A program made the position numbers and the translations under genes. From assembly GCA_038206985.1 (NCBI GenBank), contig JBBRAH010000024.1, positions 1 to 51,150 of the forward strand: a stretch of 51,150 bases of DNA, in the 5' to 3' direction. This document shows positions 31,956 through 40,314 of the stretch, piece after piece; position 1 is the first letter of the stretch, and the number at the start of each line of letters is the position of its first letter. The notes under the pieces were generated by a model. The model worked only from the letters and a program-made list of their open reading frames with translations, made no database searches and had not been told where the DNA came from. This DNA is from CAXMST01 sp038206985 (GTDB lineage Bacteria; Actinomycetota; Thermoleophilia; Solirubrobacterales; 70-9).

Positions 31956-33773
31956 TCAGCCCCAGAGCTCACCCTCGACGGTCGTCACTGAGCGTCCCTC
32001 GAGCGTCAGCCGGGCCCAGATCTCCGCGCTCCAGAGGCGCATCGGCGGCGGGGCTCCACCGGGTCCGTACAGACGGCGGTGCCAGGCGTCGCGGTCGTAG
32101 CCGAGCACGTCTCGCAGCACACCGTCGCTGACGAACCCCGGCCTCGCGGCCTCCTCCAGATAGGTGTCAACCGGAAAGTAGAAGGGCTGCTTGGGGCGGT
32201 CGGCGATCTCGGTCCCCAGGCGATCTCGCACCAGGTCCTTCAAGACGCCCTTGGTGCCCGGCGAGACGCGCGTCTCCAGCGGCAGGTTGAGCCCGAGCGA
32301 GACGACCACGTCGTCCAGGAAGGGCTCCCGCATCTCGATCGAGTGCTCCATCCCCATCCGATCGAGCCGGTGCAGCAGGCTCGGCAGCGAGCGCGCGGTG
32401 AGCATCCGATGCAAACCCAGCTCGAAGCGGCGGCGCGGCGGCGAGCTGCCCGCGTAGGCCGCCCTTGCCCTGCGATCGTCCTCGCGAACGGCGGCCGCGG
32501 CGGAGCGCGCGTGGGGCAGCCCCGCCGCCAGCTTGCGGTTGCGGCGCATGAGCCGGTACTGATGCACCAGCCGCCATGTCAGCGCCATGTCGATGTGCCG
32601 CTCGGGAAGGCCCGCCCCGGCCCCGGCCAGCAACCCGGTGTAGCCGCCGAACAGTTCATCGGCTCCCTCGCCGGTGAGGATCGCCTTGACCCCGTCAGCG
32701 CGGGCCCGCGCCGCAATCTGCGCGATCGGGACGATGCTGGAATGCTCGGTGGGCCGATCTGAGGCGGCGACGGCCTCCACGAGGCCGGCACGCCACGAGG
32801 CGGCATCGACCTCGATCGAGTGCAGGTCACCGCCGATCGAGCGCGCCACCCGCTCGGCCCAGGGACCCTCGTCAACATCGGGCTGGTCGACGATCGTCGC
32901 GTTGTAGAGCGGTACCGACCCCGTCTCGTCGCAGACGTAGGCAGCGACCAGGCTGGAATCGAGCCCGCCGGAGCACATCACGCCGATCGGCACATCCGCC
33001 ATCATGCGTCGCCGCACGGCGGCGCGGAGCGCGTCCTCGAGGAGTTGCTTGGCCTCGACCCGTGGCAGGTTGCGGAGCGCCCCGAGCCGCTCCTGATCGA
33101 CACTGTCGGCGGGCGTGTAATAGCGCCGCGTCCGTAGCTGTCCATCGCTGAGGTCGAGCTCGGCGCTGTGCCCGGGCTCGAGCGCGGTGATCCCGGCGTA
33201 GACGGTCTCCGGGCCCGCCGCGAAGCGGTAGTTGACCACGTGCTCGACGATCTCAGGGTTGGGGCGGGCCGGTACGCCGGCCGCGATCAGAGCCCTGGGC
33301 TCGCTTGCGAAGTAGAGGGCACCGTCGTGCCGGGCGAAGTAGAGGGGCTTGACCCCGAAGCGGTCGCGGGCGAACAAGAGCCGGCCGCGAGTCGCGTCGA
33401 AGGCCGCGAACGCAAAGAAGCCGTTCCAGTCCTCGATTTCATCGAGCCCTCTCGTGCTGATACTGCGCAGTACCGTCTCGGTGTCGGAGGACCTCGCGAA
33501 GGACCCGGGTAACTGCTGCCGCAACTCCAGGTGGTTGAAGAGCTCACCGTTGTAGCTCAGCCACCAGCGCCCCTCGGCATCGGACATCGGCTGGTCGGCG
33601 GCCGGGCCGGGATCAACGATCGCCAGGCGCCGGTGGACCAGCCCGACCGGACCCTCGGTGAAGATCCCACGACCATCGGGCCCGCGGTGCGCCATCGCGT
33701 CGGCCATCCGCTCGAGCGCCGCTCGATCCGGCTCGCCCCCGCCGAGGACCACGCACCCGCCTATTCCGCACAC
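31956..33773 (-). CDS. asnB: Asparagine synthetase (glutamine-hydrolysing)
   Basis: 605 residues. Class II glutaminase domain begins with the nucleophile Cys2 (MCGIGG) and has AHRGPDG and SYNGELFN; the synthetase domain carries the pyrophosphate loop SGGLDSS at 268-274, then GEGADELFGGY. It makes Asn from Asp, ATP and Gln; some homologues amidate cell-envelope or peptide substrates. The start is GTG 33773, and TACGAT 6 bases upstream looks like a -10 box, so the message is probably leaderless. Convergent with DUF255, 7 bases apart. Confidence 0.92.
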   Translation of the reverse strand: MCGIGGCVVLGGGEPDRAALERMADAMAHRGPDGRGIFTEGPVGLVHRRLAIVDPGPAADQPMSDAEGRWWLSYNGELFNHLELRQQLPGSFARSSDTETVLRSISTRGLDEIEDWNGFFAFAAFDATRGRLLFARDRFGVKPLYFARHDGALYFASEPRALIAAGVPARPNPEIVEHVVNYRFAAGPETVYAGITALEPGHSAELDLSDGQLRTRRYYTPADSVDQERLGALRNLPRVEAKQLLEDALRAAVRRRMMADVPIGVMCSGGLDSSLVAAYVCDETGSVPLYNATIVDQPDVDEGPWAERVARSIGGDLHSIEVDAASWRAGLVEAVAASDRPTEHSSIVPIAQIAARARADGVKAILTGEGADELFGGYTGLLAGAGAGLPERHIDMALTWRLVHQYRLMRRNRKLAAGLPHARSAAAAVREDDRRARAAYAGSSPPRRRFELGLHRMLTARSLPSLLHRLDRMGMEHSIEMREPFLDDVVVSLGLNLPLETRVSPGTKGVLKDLVRDRLGTEIADRPKQPFYFPVDTYLEEAARPGFVSDGVLRDVLGYDRDAWHRRLYGPGGAPPPMRLWSAEIWARLTLEGRSVTTVEGELWG

Positions 33774-33833
33774 CCGGCGATCGTATGCAGTCCGGCCCGG
33801 TGAGGGGCCCCGACCCGGATCTGCCGGGAGGGC

Positions 33834-34265
33834 TCAGCGCTGCGGGTGCCGCTTGCGGGAGACCTTCAGCGTGGCCTCCATCCCAAGGGCGCGATGGCCC
33901 TCCAGCGAGCACCAGAGCCGGTACCGGGATGCGCGGCGCAGCGAGACCGCGAGGCGATCGCCCCCGGCGGGCTCGAGCTCCGGCAGCTCGAAAACCCTCG
34001 GTCCGCCGATGCGCTGCAGGTGCAGGTCATGCGGATCCTCGCCGTTGTTGTAGACGTCGATCAGCGCCGGGCCCTTGTCGACCTTCGGGCGCGAGAGCAC
34101 CAGGCTCCACTCGTCCGCGTTGACCAGAACGCGGGAGGGAGTCAGTGGTTCGTTGACCTTGCCCCTGCCCGCATCGGAGGCGGCCGCAGGAGCAGCCAGG
34201 AGGAGGGCCGCCGCGAGCGCGGCCCACACCAGGCGCCAAGCAGAAGCTGACAGCGCCCCGCTCAT
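33834..34265 (-). CDS. Secreted cupredoxin-like protein with type 1 copper ligands
   Basis: 143 residues. A signal peptide (WAALAAALLLAAPAAAS) is followed by one beta-sandwich domain. The ligands of a blue copper site are all present: His79 in DPHDLHL and Cys119, His124, Met129 in WCSLEGHRALGM. The protein is therefore likely a periplasmic or surface electron carrier or copper binder. Its ATG overlaps the stop of the DUF1501 gene, making it the last gene of a DUF1800-DUF1501-cupredoxin operon. Confidence 0.82.
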   Translation of the reverse strand: MSGALSASAWRLVWAALAAALLLAAPAAASDAGRGKVNEPLTPSRVLVNADEWSLVLSRPKVDKGPALIDVYNNGEDPHDLHLQRIGGPRVFELPELEPAGGDRLAVSLRRASRYRLWCSLEGHRALGMEATLKVSRKRHPQR

Positions 34266-35629
34266 GCGATCAGCGTCGGGCGCGCGAAGCCGGCGGCGCC
34301 GGGGATGACGCTCGCGGCATCGTGGTCGAACCACTGTTCGAGCAAAGAGCAGTACACGGAGCGGAAATCGAGGTTGGAGCGGAGGTTGTCGTCGCCGTCG
34401 AGCCGCGCCAGTCCGGGCCACTCGCCGACCATCGTGCCATTCACGCCGCTGCCGACGAGGAAGCCGCAGCCGCCCGCCCCGTGATCGGTGCCGGAGCCGT
34501 TCTCGCGCGGGCGACGGCCGAACTCCGACCACAGCAGGGTCACCACCCGGTCATCGATACCGCGGGCTTCGAGGTCACGCTGGAAGGCGAGCACGGAGTC
34601 GCAGGTATCGCTGAGCCCGTTGCGGAGCTCGTCGATCTGGTTGTCGTGCGTGTCGTAGGCACCGGCCGCATTCAGCGCCGCGCAGCGGATCGGAAGGCCG
34701 CCGTCGAGCATCGCCGCGAGTCCCGCCAGGCTCTCGGAGAAGTGACCCACGTCCGGGTAGCTCACGGGGCTACTGATCTCGCTCGAGAAGGGGCGCATCT
34801 GCTCGCGCAACTGCGTGGCCTGCCGGGAGACCTTGCCCGCCGTCTTCAGCGCCGGGTCCTTGCCGGCCTCGTGGCGCTGGCCGATCCTGCCAAAGGCGTC
34901 GAACATCAGCTCCTCGACATCGCCCCAGACGCCCGGGGCCCAGAGGTCGTAACGCGGTCCCCAGGTGGCGGCAACGGGAACGCGGGCAGTTGCAAGGGCC
35001 GGTGAGAGGCCGCCGTCGAGCGCCACACCCTGCAGGGGGTTGTCCATGGTGCCGATCCCGTCCAGGAGGCGACCCAGCCAGCCGGTGTTGGTACGGGTGC
35101 TGAGCTCGCCCACCTCCCAGTAGTGGCGCGAGGTGAAGTGCGACTGATCGGGGCTCGAGTAGCCGATCCCCGGGAACACGCTCACCTTGCCCTCCTGATG
35201 CAGCTCGTGCAGGGGTGTTGCGGCTGGATGCCAGTGCAGGCGCCCGTCCTCGGTCCACGGCGTGCCCTGGCCGGGATTGAGGCGCAGGGTCGGACGCCAC
35301 TGCCGGTAGCGATCGTCGTCAACCGGCGCCAGCACCGAGAGCGAGTCGATGCCGCCGTCGAAGAAGATCGAGACCAGCGTCTTGGGCTTGGTTCCGGCCG
35401 CCTTGGCGATGCCCTCACGCATGGCGCCGCTGCCGAGCAGACTGGCGCCGTAGACGGTCATCGCGAGGCCGCCGGTACGCGCGAGGAACGAGCGCCGCGA
35501 GAGCCCGGTGCCGGCGGGCAGGGGCATCCCGCCCTCGATCGAGGGCAGACCGTCCCCGGCCCTTGCGATGCTGCGCCGCGCGAGCTCGGCTCGGGTGTGT
35601 TCGCTGCAGCAGATGTGGGGGCGGTTCAT
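34262..35629 (-). CDS. DUF1501 secreted protein (Tat substrate, sulfatase-like fold)
   Basis: 455 residues. A Tat signal is visible, LSRRSFLARTGGLAM (about 43-57), followed by TLVSIFFDGGIDSLSVLAPVDD and, near the C-terminus, VVTLLWSEFGRRPRENGSGTDHGAGG, the two DUF1501 signatures that resemble the metal-binding ends of alkaline-phosphatase-like proteins. DUF1501 and DUF1800 genes are almost always neighbours; their reaction is unknown. The unusually long N-region (MNRPHICCSEHTRAE...) with two Cys precedes the twin Arg. Confidence 0.9.
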   Translation of the reverse strand: MNRPHICCSEHTRAELARRSIARAGDGLPSIEGGMPLPAGTGLSRRSFLARTGGLAMTVYGASLLGSGAMREGIAKAAGTKPKTLVSIFFDGGIDSLSVLAPVDDDRYRQWRPTLRLNPGQGTPWTEDGRLHWHPAATPLHELHQEGKVSVFPGIGYSSPDQSHFTSRHYWEVGELSTRTNTGWLGRLLDGIGTMDNPLQGVALDGGLSPALATARVPVAATWGPRYDLWAPGVWGDVEELMFDAFGRIGQRHEAGKDPALKTAGKVSRQATQLREQMRPFSSEISSPVSYPDVGHFSESLAGLAAMLDGGLPIRCAALNAAGAYDTHDNQIDELRNGLSDTCDSVLAFQRDLEARGIDDRVVTLLWSEFGRRPRENGSGTDHGAGGCGFLVGSGVNGTMVGEWPGLARLDGDDNLRSNLDFRSVYCSLLEQWFDHDAASVIPGAAGFARPTLIA

Positions 35630-35660
35630 CGGCGGTTCGCTTTCGGTCGGTCTTGGAGAG

Positions 35661-36992
35661 TCAGGAGGTCTGGAGGTCGGGGCTGGCGGCGATCAGCATG
35701 CGCAGGGCGTTCTGACGCAGGCCGCGGTAGGTGCCCTGCTGCCAGCCGGCGGTCGCGGTGTCCTCGACCTGGCGGGCGAAGCGCAGCAGCTCGGAGCGGG
35801 TCGTCTTTGAGATGGTCGGCTTGCCCCAGAAGCGCAGCGCCTTGTCCACCGCGGCCTCGGGGCCCTCGGTGGCGCTGTATTTGTCGGTGTCGATTTCGGC
35901 GGCATCGGTGATGTTCCCCGCCCCCGACCAGCGGCCCGAGATCCGCGCTGTGTCCAGCCAGCGTTCCTCGTCCCAGCCGGCGACGTTGGGCGGCTGGAAG
36001 AGCCTCTGCCCCGCCTCCTCGGAGATCCAGACCCAGGATTCCCGCTTGACGCCCGAGCGCCGTGCCCGCAGCATGCCCGCGCTCTGGACGATCGGGGGCT
36101 TGACCATCCGCGGACCCTCGTACAGCGCGGGATGCATGAGGATCGCCTCGACGATCGGCCGGATCGCGTAGTTCTTCTTCCGGTAGAGATTGTTCAGCGC
36201 CCGCAGCGTCTTCTTCGGCGGCTTGACCGGCACAAAGTAGGACCACAGACGGTTGACGAAGTAGTCGGCGTGATCAGGGTGCGTAACGCACAGGCGACAG
36301 GAGTCCTCCCAGTCGAAGTCGCCCGACTTGCCGAAGATCGTCTTGGAGCCGTAGTCGTGACGGTCGGGCTCGAAGCGGAAGTTGTTGAGACCCACGTTGT
36401 CGTCCCAGTCGGCGCTCCAGCCGGTGAGAGCCCGGGCCTGCTCGCGGACGTCGTTCTCGCTGTAGCGGGCGTCCGCCCCGAGAGTGAACAGCTCCATCAT
36501 CTCGCGGCCATAGTTCTCGTTGGGTGACCACTTGTCATTGTCGATACCGGAGAGCCAGACGAGCATCGCCGGATCGCGCGTGACCTCGAGCAGGAGCTTC
36601 TCGAAGCTGCCGAGGCCCGAGCGCCTGAAGAGATCGCCCTGGGCGAGGTTGAGACGGCCTTGGCCCACGTCGCCGGTTGCGAACCAGTCGTGCCAGATCA
36701 GTGCCATCCGCTCAGTCAGCGGTCGGTTGCTGCGCACCATCCGATCCAGCCACCACAGGTGGTCGTGACCCCAGGCGTCACCGGGGGCGAGCGGCAGGCC
36801 GTCGTCGTCGTGCGGGACGGGTCCGATCAGCCGCGTGCTGCCCTTGGGCCGTGTCAGGGAGTAAACGGCGCGCTTGAGCCCGTGTCTGGCGAGCTTCTTC
36901 GACTCACCCGAACGGGGACCAAAACCGGCGCGCCAGAGCAGGCGTTCTGCCTGCTTCGCACCAAAGCGGCCGCGGTAAACGGGGATAGGCAC
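35661..36992 (-). CDS. DUF1800 protein
   Basis: About 443 residues. DUF1800 hallmarks: AERLLWRAGFGPR near the start, LTERMALIWHDWFATG, DPAMLVWLSGIDNDKWSPNENYGREMMELFTLG, YSENDVREQARALTGW and FQPPNVAGWDEERWLDT. GTG 36992 is the best start because the conserved region follows 10 codons later; there is no strong ribosome site. No signal peptide is obvious, unlike its DUF1501 partner 31 bases downstream. Function unknown; the pair is linked by some authors to extracellular polymer or cell-surface chemistry. Confidence 0.87.
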   Translation of the reverse strand: MPIPVYRGRFGAKQAERLLWRAGFGPRSGESKKLARHGLKRAVYSLTRPKGSTRLIGPVPHDDDGLPLAPGDAWGHDHLWWLDRMVRSNRPLTERMALIWHDWFATGDVGQGRLNLAQGDLFRRSGLGSFEKLLLEVTRDPAMLVWLSGIDNDKWSPNENYGREMMELFTLGADARYSENDVREQARALTGWSADWDDNVGLNNFRFEPDRHDYGSKTIFGKSGDFDWEDSCRLCVTHPDHADYFVNRLWSYFVPVKPPKKTLRALNNLYRKKNYAIRPIVEAILMHPALYEGPRMVKPPIVQSAGMLRARRSGVKRESWVWISEEAGQRLFQPPNVAGWDEERWLDTARISGRWSGAGNITDAAEIDTDKYSATEGPEAAVDKALRFWGKPTISKTTRSELLRFARQVEDTATAGWQQGTYRGLRQNALRMLIAASPDLQTS

Positions 36993-37127
36993 GTCTAGAC
37001 AATCGGCCGTACGTGCGTGATCATGAGTAAATAGCGCGCTTCCTCGCCTTTGTGTCCGGTCCCGCAAGGTAGTTCCGGGCCCGGACGGAGGGACATGGGC
37101 CGTGGCGCGTGCTTTAGGGTGCAACCG

Positions 37128-37670
37128 ATGGAAGCAGCAACCAGCTCAAGCGACAAGTCCAAGCCCCGGGGCAAGGGTCCGACAACGGTGGCCCGCGCCT
37201 ACATCGAGGCGATCAACAGCCGCGATCTCGACGCCGCCGCGGCGATGTGGGATCCGAAGGGCATCGACCGGCTCGTCGGCATGGCCGATCTGACGATTCC
37301 GCACGGGCTCAAGCAGTTTTTCGGCCAGATGTTCGCCGCCTTCCCCGACTTCGACATGCAGGTCGTAACGATCGCCGCCTCCAAGGAGCACGCCGCCGTG
37401 CGCTGGCGCGCGACCGGCACATTCAACGGAGACGCCAAGTTCGAGGGCCTCACCCCCACCGGCGCCTCGATCGAGATCGAGGGCTGCGACATGCTGACGA
37501 TCCGCGAAGGGGTGATCGTTGAGAACTTTGCCTATCTCAACGGCCAGGATCTGGGCCGCCAGCTCGGCGCAGTGCCGCCGGCCGGCTCGCCCGCCGAGAA
37601 GGCCATGCTCGGTGCCTTCAACGCGAAGACGGCAGCCGCGGAGGCGATTCAGCGCTTCCGCGATCGGTAA
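37128..37670 (+). CDS. SnoaL-like polyketide-cyclase/ester-cyclase family protein
   Basis: 180 residues. One SnoaL-like fold: VARAYIEAINSRDLDAAAAMWDP, LKQFFGQMFAAFPDFDMQV, VRWRATGTFNGD and IEGCDMLTIREGVIVENFAYLNGQDLGRQLG. Such proteins bind small hydrophobic ligands and are often of unknown reaction. ATG 37128 lies 7 bases after TAGGGT, a plausible -10, so the message may be leaderless. The last 53 bases overlap the 3' end of the convergent glycosyltransferase gene. Divergent from DUF1800. Confidence 0.83.
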   Translation: MEAATSSSDKSKPRGKGPTTVARAYIEAINSRDLDAAAAMWDPKGIDRLVGMADLTIPHGLKQFFGQMFAAFPDFDMQVVTIAASKEHAAVRWRATGTFNGDAKFEGLTPTGASIEIEGCDMLTIREGVIVENFAYLNGQDLGRQLGAVPPAGSPAEKAMLGAFNAKTAAAEAIQRFRDR

Positions 37671-38652
37671 GCGGCTCGTACCGCCTGCGCTCGTCCGGCT
37701 TTAGGTGCTTGTAGCGCTCGACCTCGATGGTCAGGCGCTTGGAGCGGGAGCGCCCGATGCCGGCAACCGCCCCGACCGCCTGTCCGGCAACGTTCAGGGT
37801 CAGGCCGAGGAGCATCGTGCCCACGAGGGCCGGCGTGGCCACCGGCACGTCCGCGCGCGCCGCCTCCCTGCCCGTCCTCCAGAGCCTCAGGAGCAGCACG
37901 AGCGGTGCGAGGGCGCTGAAGACCCAGCGGCGTGCAGTGGGCCAATCCCTCAGCTCCGCCCGCAGCGCACCGAATGAACGACCCGCCTGATACTCGGAGA
38001 CCATCTGCGAGCGGATCAGCGACACGTTGGTGTGCGAGGTCCTGACCGCCGGCTCGAGCCAGAGCTTCTCACCCCGGGAGTGCAGCTCCTCGTGCAGAAT
38101 CCACTCGATCTCGAGCCAGCTCGCGAGCGCATCGCCGAGGCCCTCGAGTACAGCGCGCCGATAGGCGGTGTGGTGCCCGGGCAACTCCTGGGCCCAGCCG
38201 GCAGGGGGGTTACTCACCGCGGGACCGAAGTCGCTCAGCAGATGCGCCCAGCTGACAGCGGTATCCGGGTTCTCGCAGTCGAGCCCGGCTCCCACTGCGA
38301 CTGCCTCCGGGTGAGTCTCAAAGGCGGCGATATAGGCCTGCGCCCAGTCCGGCTCCGGAAACGAGTGTTCCTCGGAGCAGACCACGGCCGCGCCACTCGA
38401 GGCCGCGAACCCGTCGGCGAAGGCCTGGCCGGTGCTCTCGATCGGGTCGCGCACCACCACCCGCACAGCAGCAAGCTCCTCGCCGCTCGCAGCCAATGCT
38501 CGCAGCGACGGGCCGTCGCGACCGACCAGGACGACCTCGAGTTCCGCAGCCGCCGTCTGGGCGCGGAGCAGCTCGAAGGTCCGCGCGACCTCCGGGCCGC
38601 CGGACGCGCTGACCAGGATCGCCGAGAGCGCAGGCTCCCCAGCAGCGCTCAC
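37618..38652 (-). CDS. Family 2 glycosyltransferase-like membrane protein
   Basis: 344 residues. N-terminal GT-A-like Rossmann region (LSAILVSASGGPEVARTFELLRAQ, ELEVVLVGRDG, GAAVVCSEEHSFPEPDWAQAYIAAF), where EEH replaces the common DxD, then LPGHHTAYRRAVLEGLGD and EWILHEELHSRGEKLWLEPAVRTSH, the acceptor region, and two C-terminal membrane segments (VFSALAPLVLLLRLW; ALVGTMLLGLTLNVAGQAVGAVAGI). GTG 38652 overlaps the glnA stop as GTGA, an odd partner for a sugar transferase. Acceptor unknown. Confidence 0.8.
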   Translation of the reverse strand: MSAAGEPALSAILVSASGGPEVARTFELLRAQTAAAELEVVLVGRDGPSLRALAASGEELAAVRVVVRDPIESTGQAFADGFAASSGAAVVCSEEHSFPEPDWAQAYIAAFETHPEAVAVGAGLDCENPDTAVSWAHLLSDFGPAVSNPPAGWAQELPGHHTAYRRAVLEGLGDALASWLEIEWILHEELHSRGEKLWLEPAVRTSHTNVSLIRSQMVSEYQAGRSFGALRAELRDWPTARRWVFSALAPLVLLLRLWRTGREAARADVPVATPALVGTMLLGLTLNVAGQAVGAVAGIGRSRSKRLTIEVERYKHLKPDERRRYEPLTDRGSAESPPRLPSSR

Positions 38653-40013
38653 AGAACCGGCAGGAACTGCTCGATCTCCCAGGGAGTGACCCGGATCCGG
38701 TAGTCCTCCCACTCGGCCCGCTTGATCTCGACGAAGCGGTTGAAGGTGTGCTCGCCGAGTGTGCGCAGCATCAGCTCCGACTCGGCCGCGAGCTCGATCG
38801 CCTCGCCGAGGTTCTCCGGCAGCTGCTCGATGCCGCGCCGGCTCCGCTCCTCGGGCGCCAGGTGGTAGAGGTTCTGCTCCATCGGCTCGGGCAGCTCGTA
38901 GCCCTGCTCGATGCCCTCGAGGCCGGCCTGCAGCATCGCCGCGAAACACAGGTAGGGGTTGGCGGCCGGATCCGGGCAGCGCAGCTCCGCTCGCGTCGCC
39001 TTCTCCTTGCCGGGGTGATACAGCGGGACCCGGATCAACGCCGAGCGGTTGCGACGCGACCAGGCGAGGTAGACGGGTGCCTCGTAGCCGGGCACGAGCC
39101 GCTTATAGGAGTTGACCCACTGAGCGAACAGCGGGGAGATCTCGCGCGCGTGCCGGAGCTGGCCGGCGATGAAGGCCTTGGCCGTCTGCGAGAGGAAGTA
39201 CTGATTGTCGGGGTCGTAGAAGGCGTTCTTGCCGTCCTTGGCGAGGGATTGATGCACGTGCATCCCCGAGCCGTTCTCCCCGTCGAGCGGCTTGGGCATG
39301 AAGGTCGCGTGCCAGCCGTGCTTGAGGGCGTACTCCTTGACCGTGATCCGGTAGGTCATGCAGTCGTCGGCCATCGCCAGGGCGTCCTTGTAGCGCATGT
39401 CCACCTCGTGCTGGGAGGGGCCGGCCTCGTGATGGGTGTACTCGACGTGGATGCCCATCTGCTCGAGCGCAAGGACGGTTTCGCGGCGGGCGTCGGTGCC
39501 GGCATCGAGCGTGGTCAGGTCGAAATAGCCGCCCTCGTCGAGGACCTCGGGCACCCCGCCCGCGGGCTTGGCGTCGCGGAAGTAATAGAACTCGAGCTCG
39601 GGGCCGACGTTGTAGGCGTCGAAGCCGAGGCCCTTGGCACGCTCCAGCGCACGGCGCAGGATCCAGCGCGGGTCGCCCTCGTAGGGTTCGCCGCCCGGTA
39701 CCTGGATGTCACAGAACATCCGCCCCGTCGGCTTCTCGCCGGGCCGCCACGGCAGGATCGCGAAGGTCGTCGGGTCGGGCATGGCGATCATGTCCGACTC
39801 CTCGATCGGGTTGAAACCGGTGATCGAGGAACCGTCGAAGCCCATGCCACCCTCGAAGGCGTCGTCGAGCTCGGAGGCGTTGATCGAGAAGCTCTTCAAC
39901 TGTCCGAGCACGTCCGTGAACCAGAGGCGGATGAAGCGCACGCCGCGGTCGGCGACGATCGCGGCGACGTCGGCAGCCGTGGTGGTCTCCACGTACTGGT
40001 GCTCTTCACTCAC
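38649..40013 (-). CDS. glnA: Glutamine synthetase, GSI-alpha-like
   Basis: 454 residues. N-terminal beta-grasp domain (IRLWFTDVLGQLKSFSI, GMGFDGSSITGFNPIEESDM) and catalytic domain with GPELEFYYF, HHEAGPSQHEVD, GENGSGMHVHQSL (metal/ATP region) and RNRSALIRVP. The adenylylation-site region reads NLYHLAPEERSRRGIEQLP; the length and the ERRGIE block are closer to GSI-alpha than to the adenylylated GSI-beta. Makes glutamine from glutamate, ammonia and ATP. GTG 40013 is chosen: AGGAGG lies 7 bases upstream. Downstream it is translationally coupled to a glycosyltransferase. Confidence 0.92.
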   Translation of the reverse strand: MSEEHQYVETTTAADVAAIVADRGVRFIRLWFTDVLGQLKSFSINASELDDAFEGGMGFDGSSITGFNPIEESDMIAMPDPTTFAILPWRPGEKPTGRMFCDIQVPGGEPYEGDPRWILRRALERAKGLGFDAYNVGPELEFYYFRDAKPAGGVPEVLDEGGYFDLTTLDAGTDARRETVLALEQMGIHVEYTHHEAGPSQHEVDMRYKDALAMADDCMTYRITVKEYALKHGWHATFMPKPLDGENGSGMHVHQSLAKDGKNAFYDPDNQYFLSQTAKAFIAGQLRHAREISPLFAQWVNSYKRLVPGYEAPVYLAWSRRNRSALIRVPLYHPGKEKATRAELRCPDPAANPYLCFAAMLQAGLEGIEQGYELPEPMEQNLYHLAPEERSRRGIEQLPENLGEAIELAAESELMLRTLGEHTFNRFVEIKRAEWEDYRIRVTPWEIEQFLPVL

Positions 40014-40194
40014 TGACGATCCTCCTCGTGGCACGGATACCGGAGCCGGTGCGGCTCATCGAGCCGTGACCATAGTCGCTGGCGCGACGGCGGCGTTAGG
40101 CCCTGCGGTCGGGGTGATCCAACCGGGCCCGTCCCCCGTGTAGATAGGTGACGGAATCGAACCGGACGGTGGCGCCTCTCGAGACCCCACCTCG

Positions 40195-40223
40195 TTGCAA
40201 AACGCCGGGCCGATCTGTATAAC
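40195..40223 (+). promoter_or_regulatory. Strong sigma-A promoter of the AhpD-like gene
   Basis: TTGCAA (-35, 40195-40200), exactly 17 bases, TATAAC (-10, 40218-40223). Transcription should start near 40230, leaving a leader of about 85 bases. Among the best promoter matches in the window. Confidence 0.75.
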
Positions 40224-40224
40224 T

Positions 40225-40241
40225 ACTTACACAACGTAAGT
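40225..40241. promoter_or_regulatory. Palindromic operator-like site at the transcription start
   Basis: ACTTACACAACGTAAGT: perfect 6-bp arms around ACAAC, lying at the predicted +1 of the AhpD-like gene. The position is that of a repressor site. The cognate regulator is unknown. Confidence 0.6.
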
Positions 40242-40314
40242 TACCGGCTAAAAGTAAAGTAAAGGGTCACTAAACCGCCGGTAAAGCCAAAAACAGACCC
40301 ACTGGAGTGCCGCC

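Larger units (their letters stand above)
40014..40314. other. Divergent regulatory region between glnA and the AhpD-like gene
   Basis: No gene is visible. On the glnA side there is a short hairpin (CGGCTC / GAGCCG, near 40050) and TATGGT on the minus strand as a possible -10. The right third is AT-rich, unlike its surroundings, and carries the promoter and palindromes listed separately, including TTACCGGC (40241-40248) repeated in inverse as GCCGGTAA (40277-40284), which could form a leader hairpin. Confidence 0.6.
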
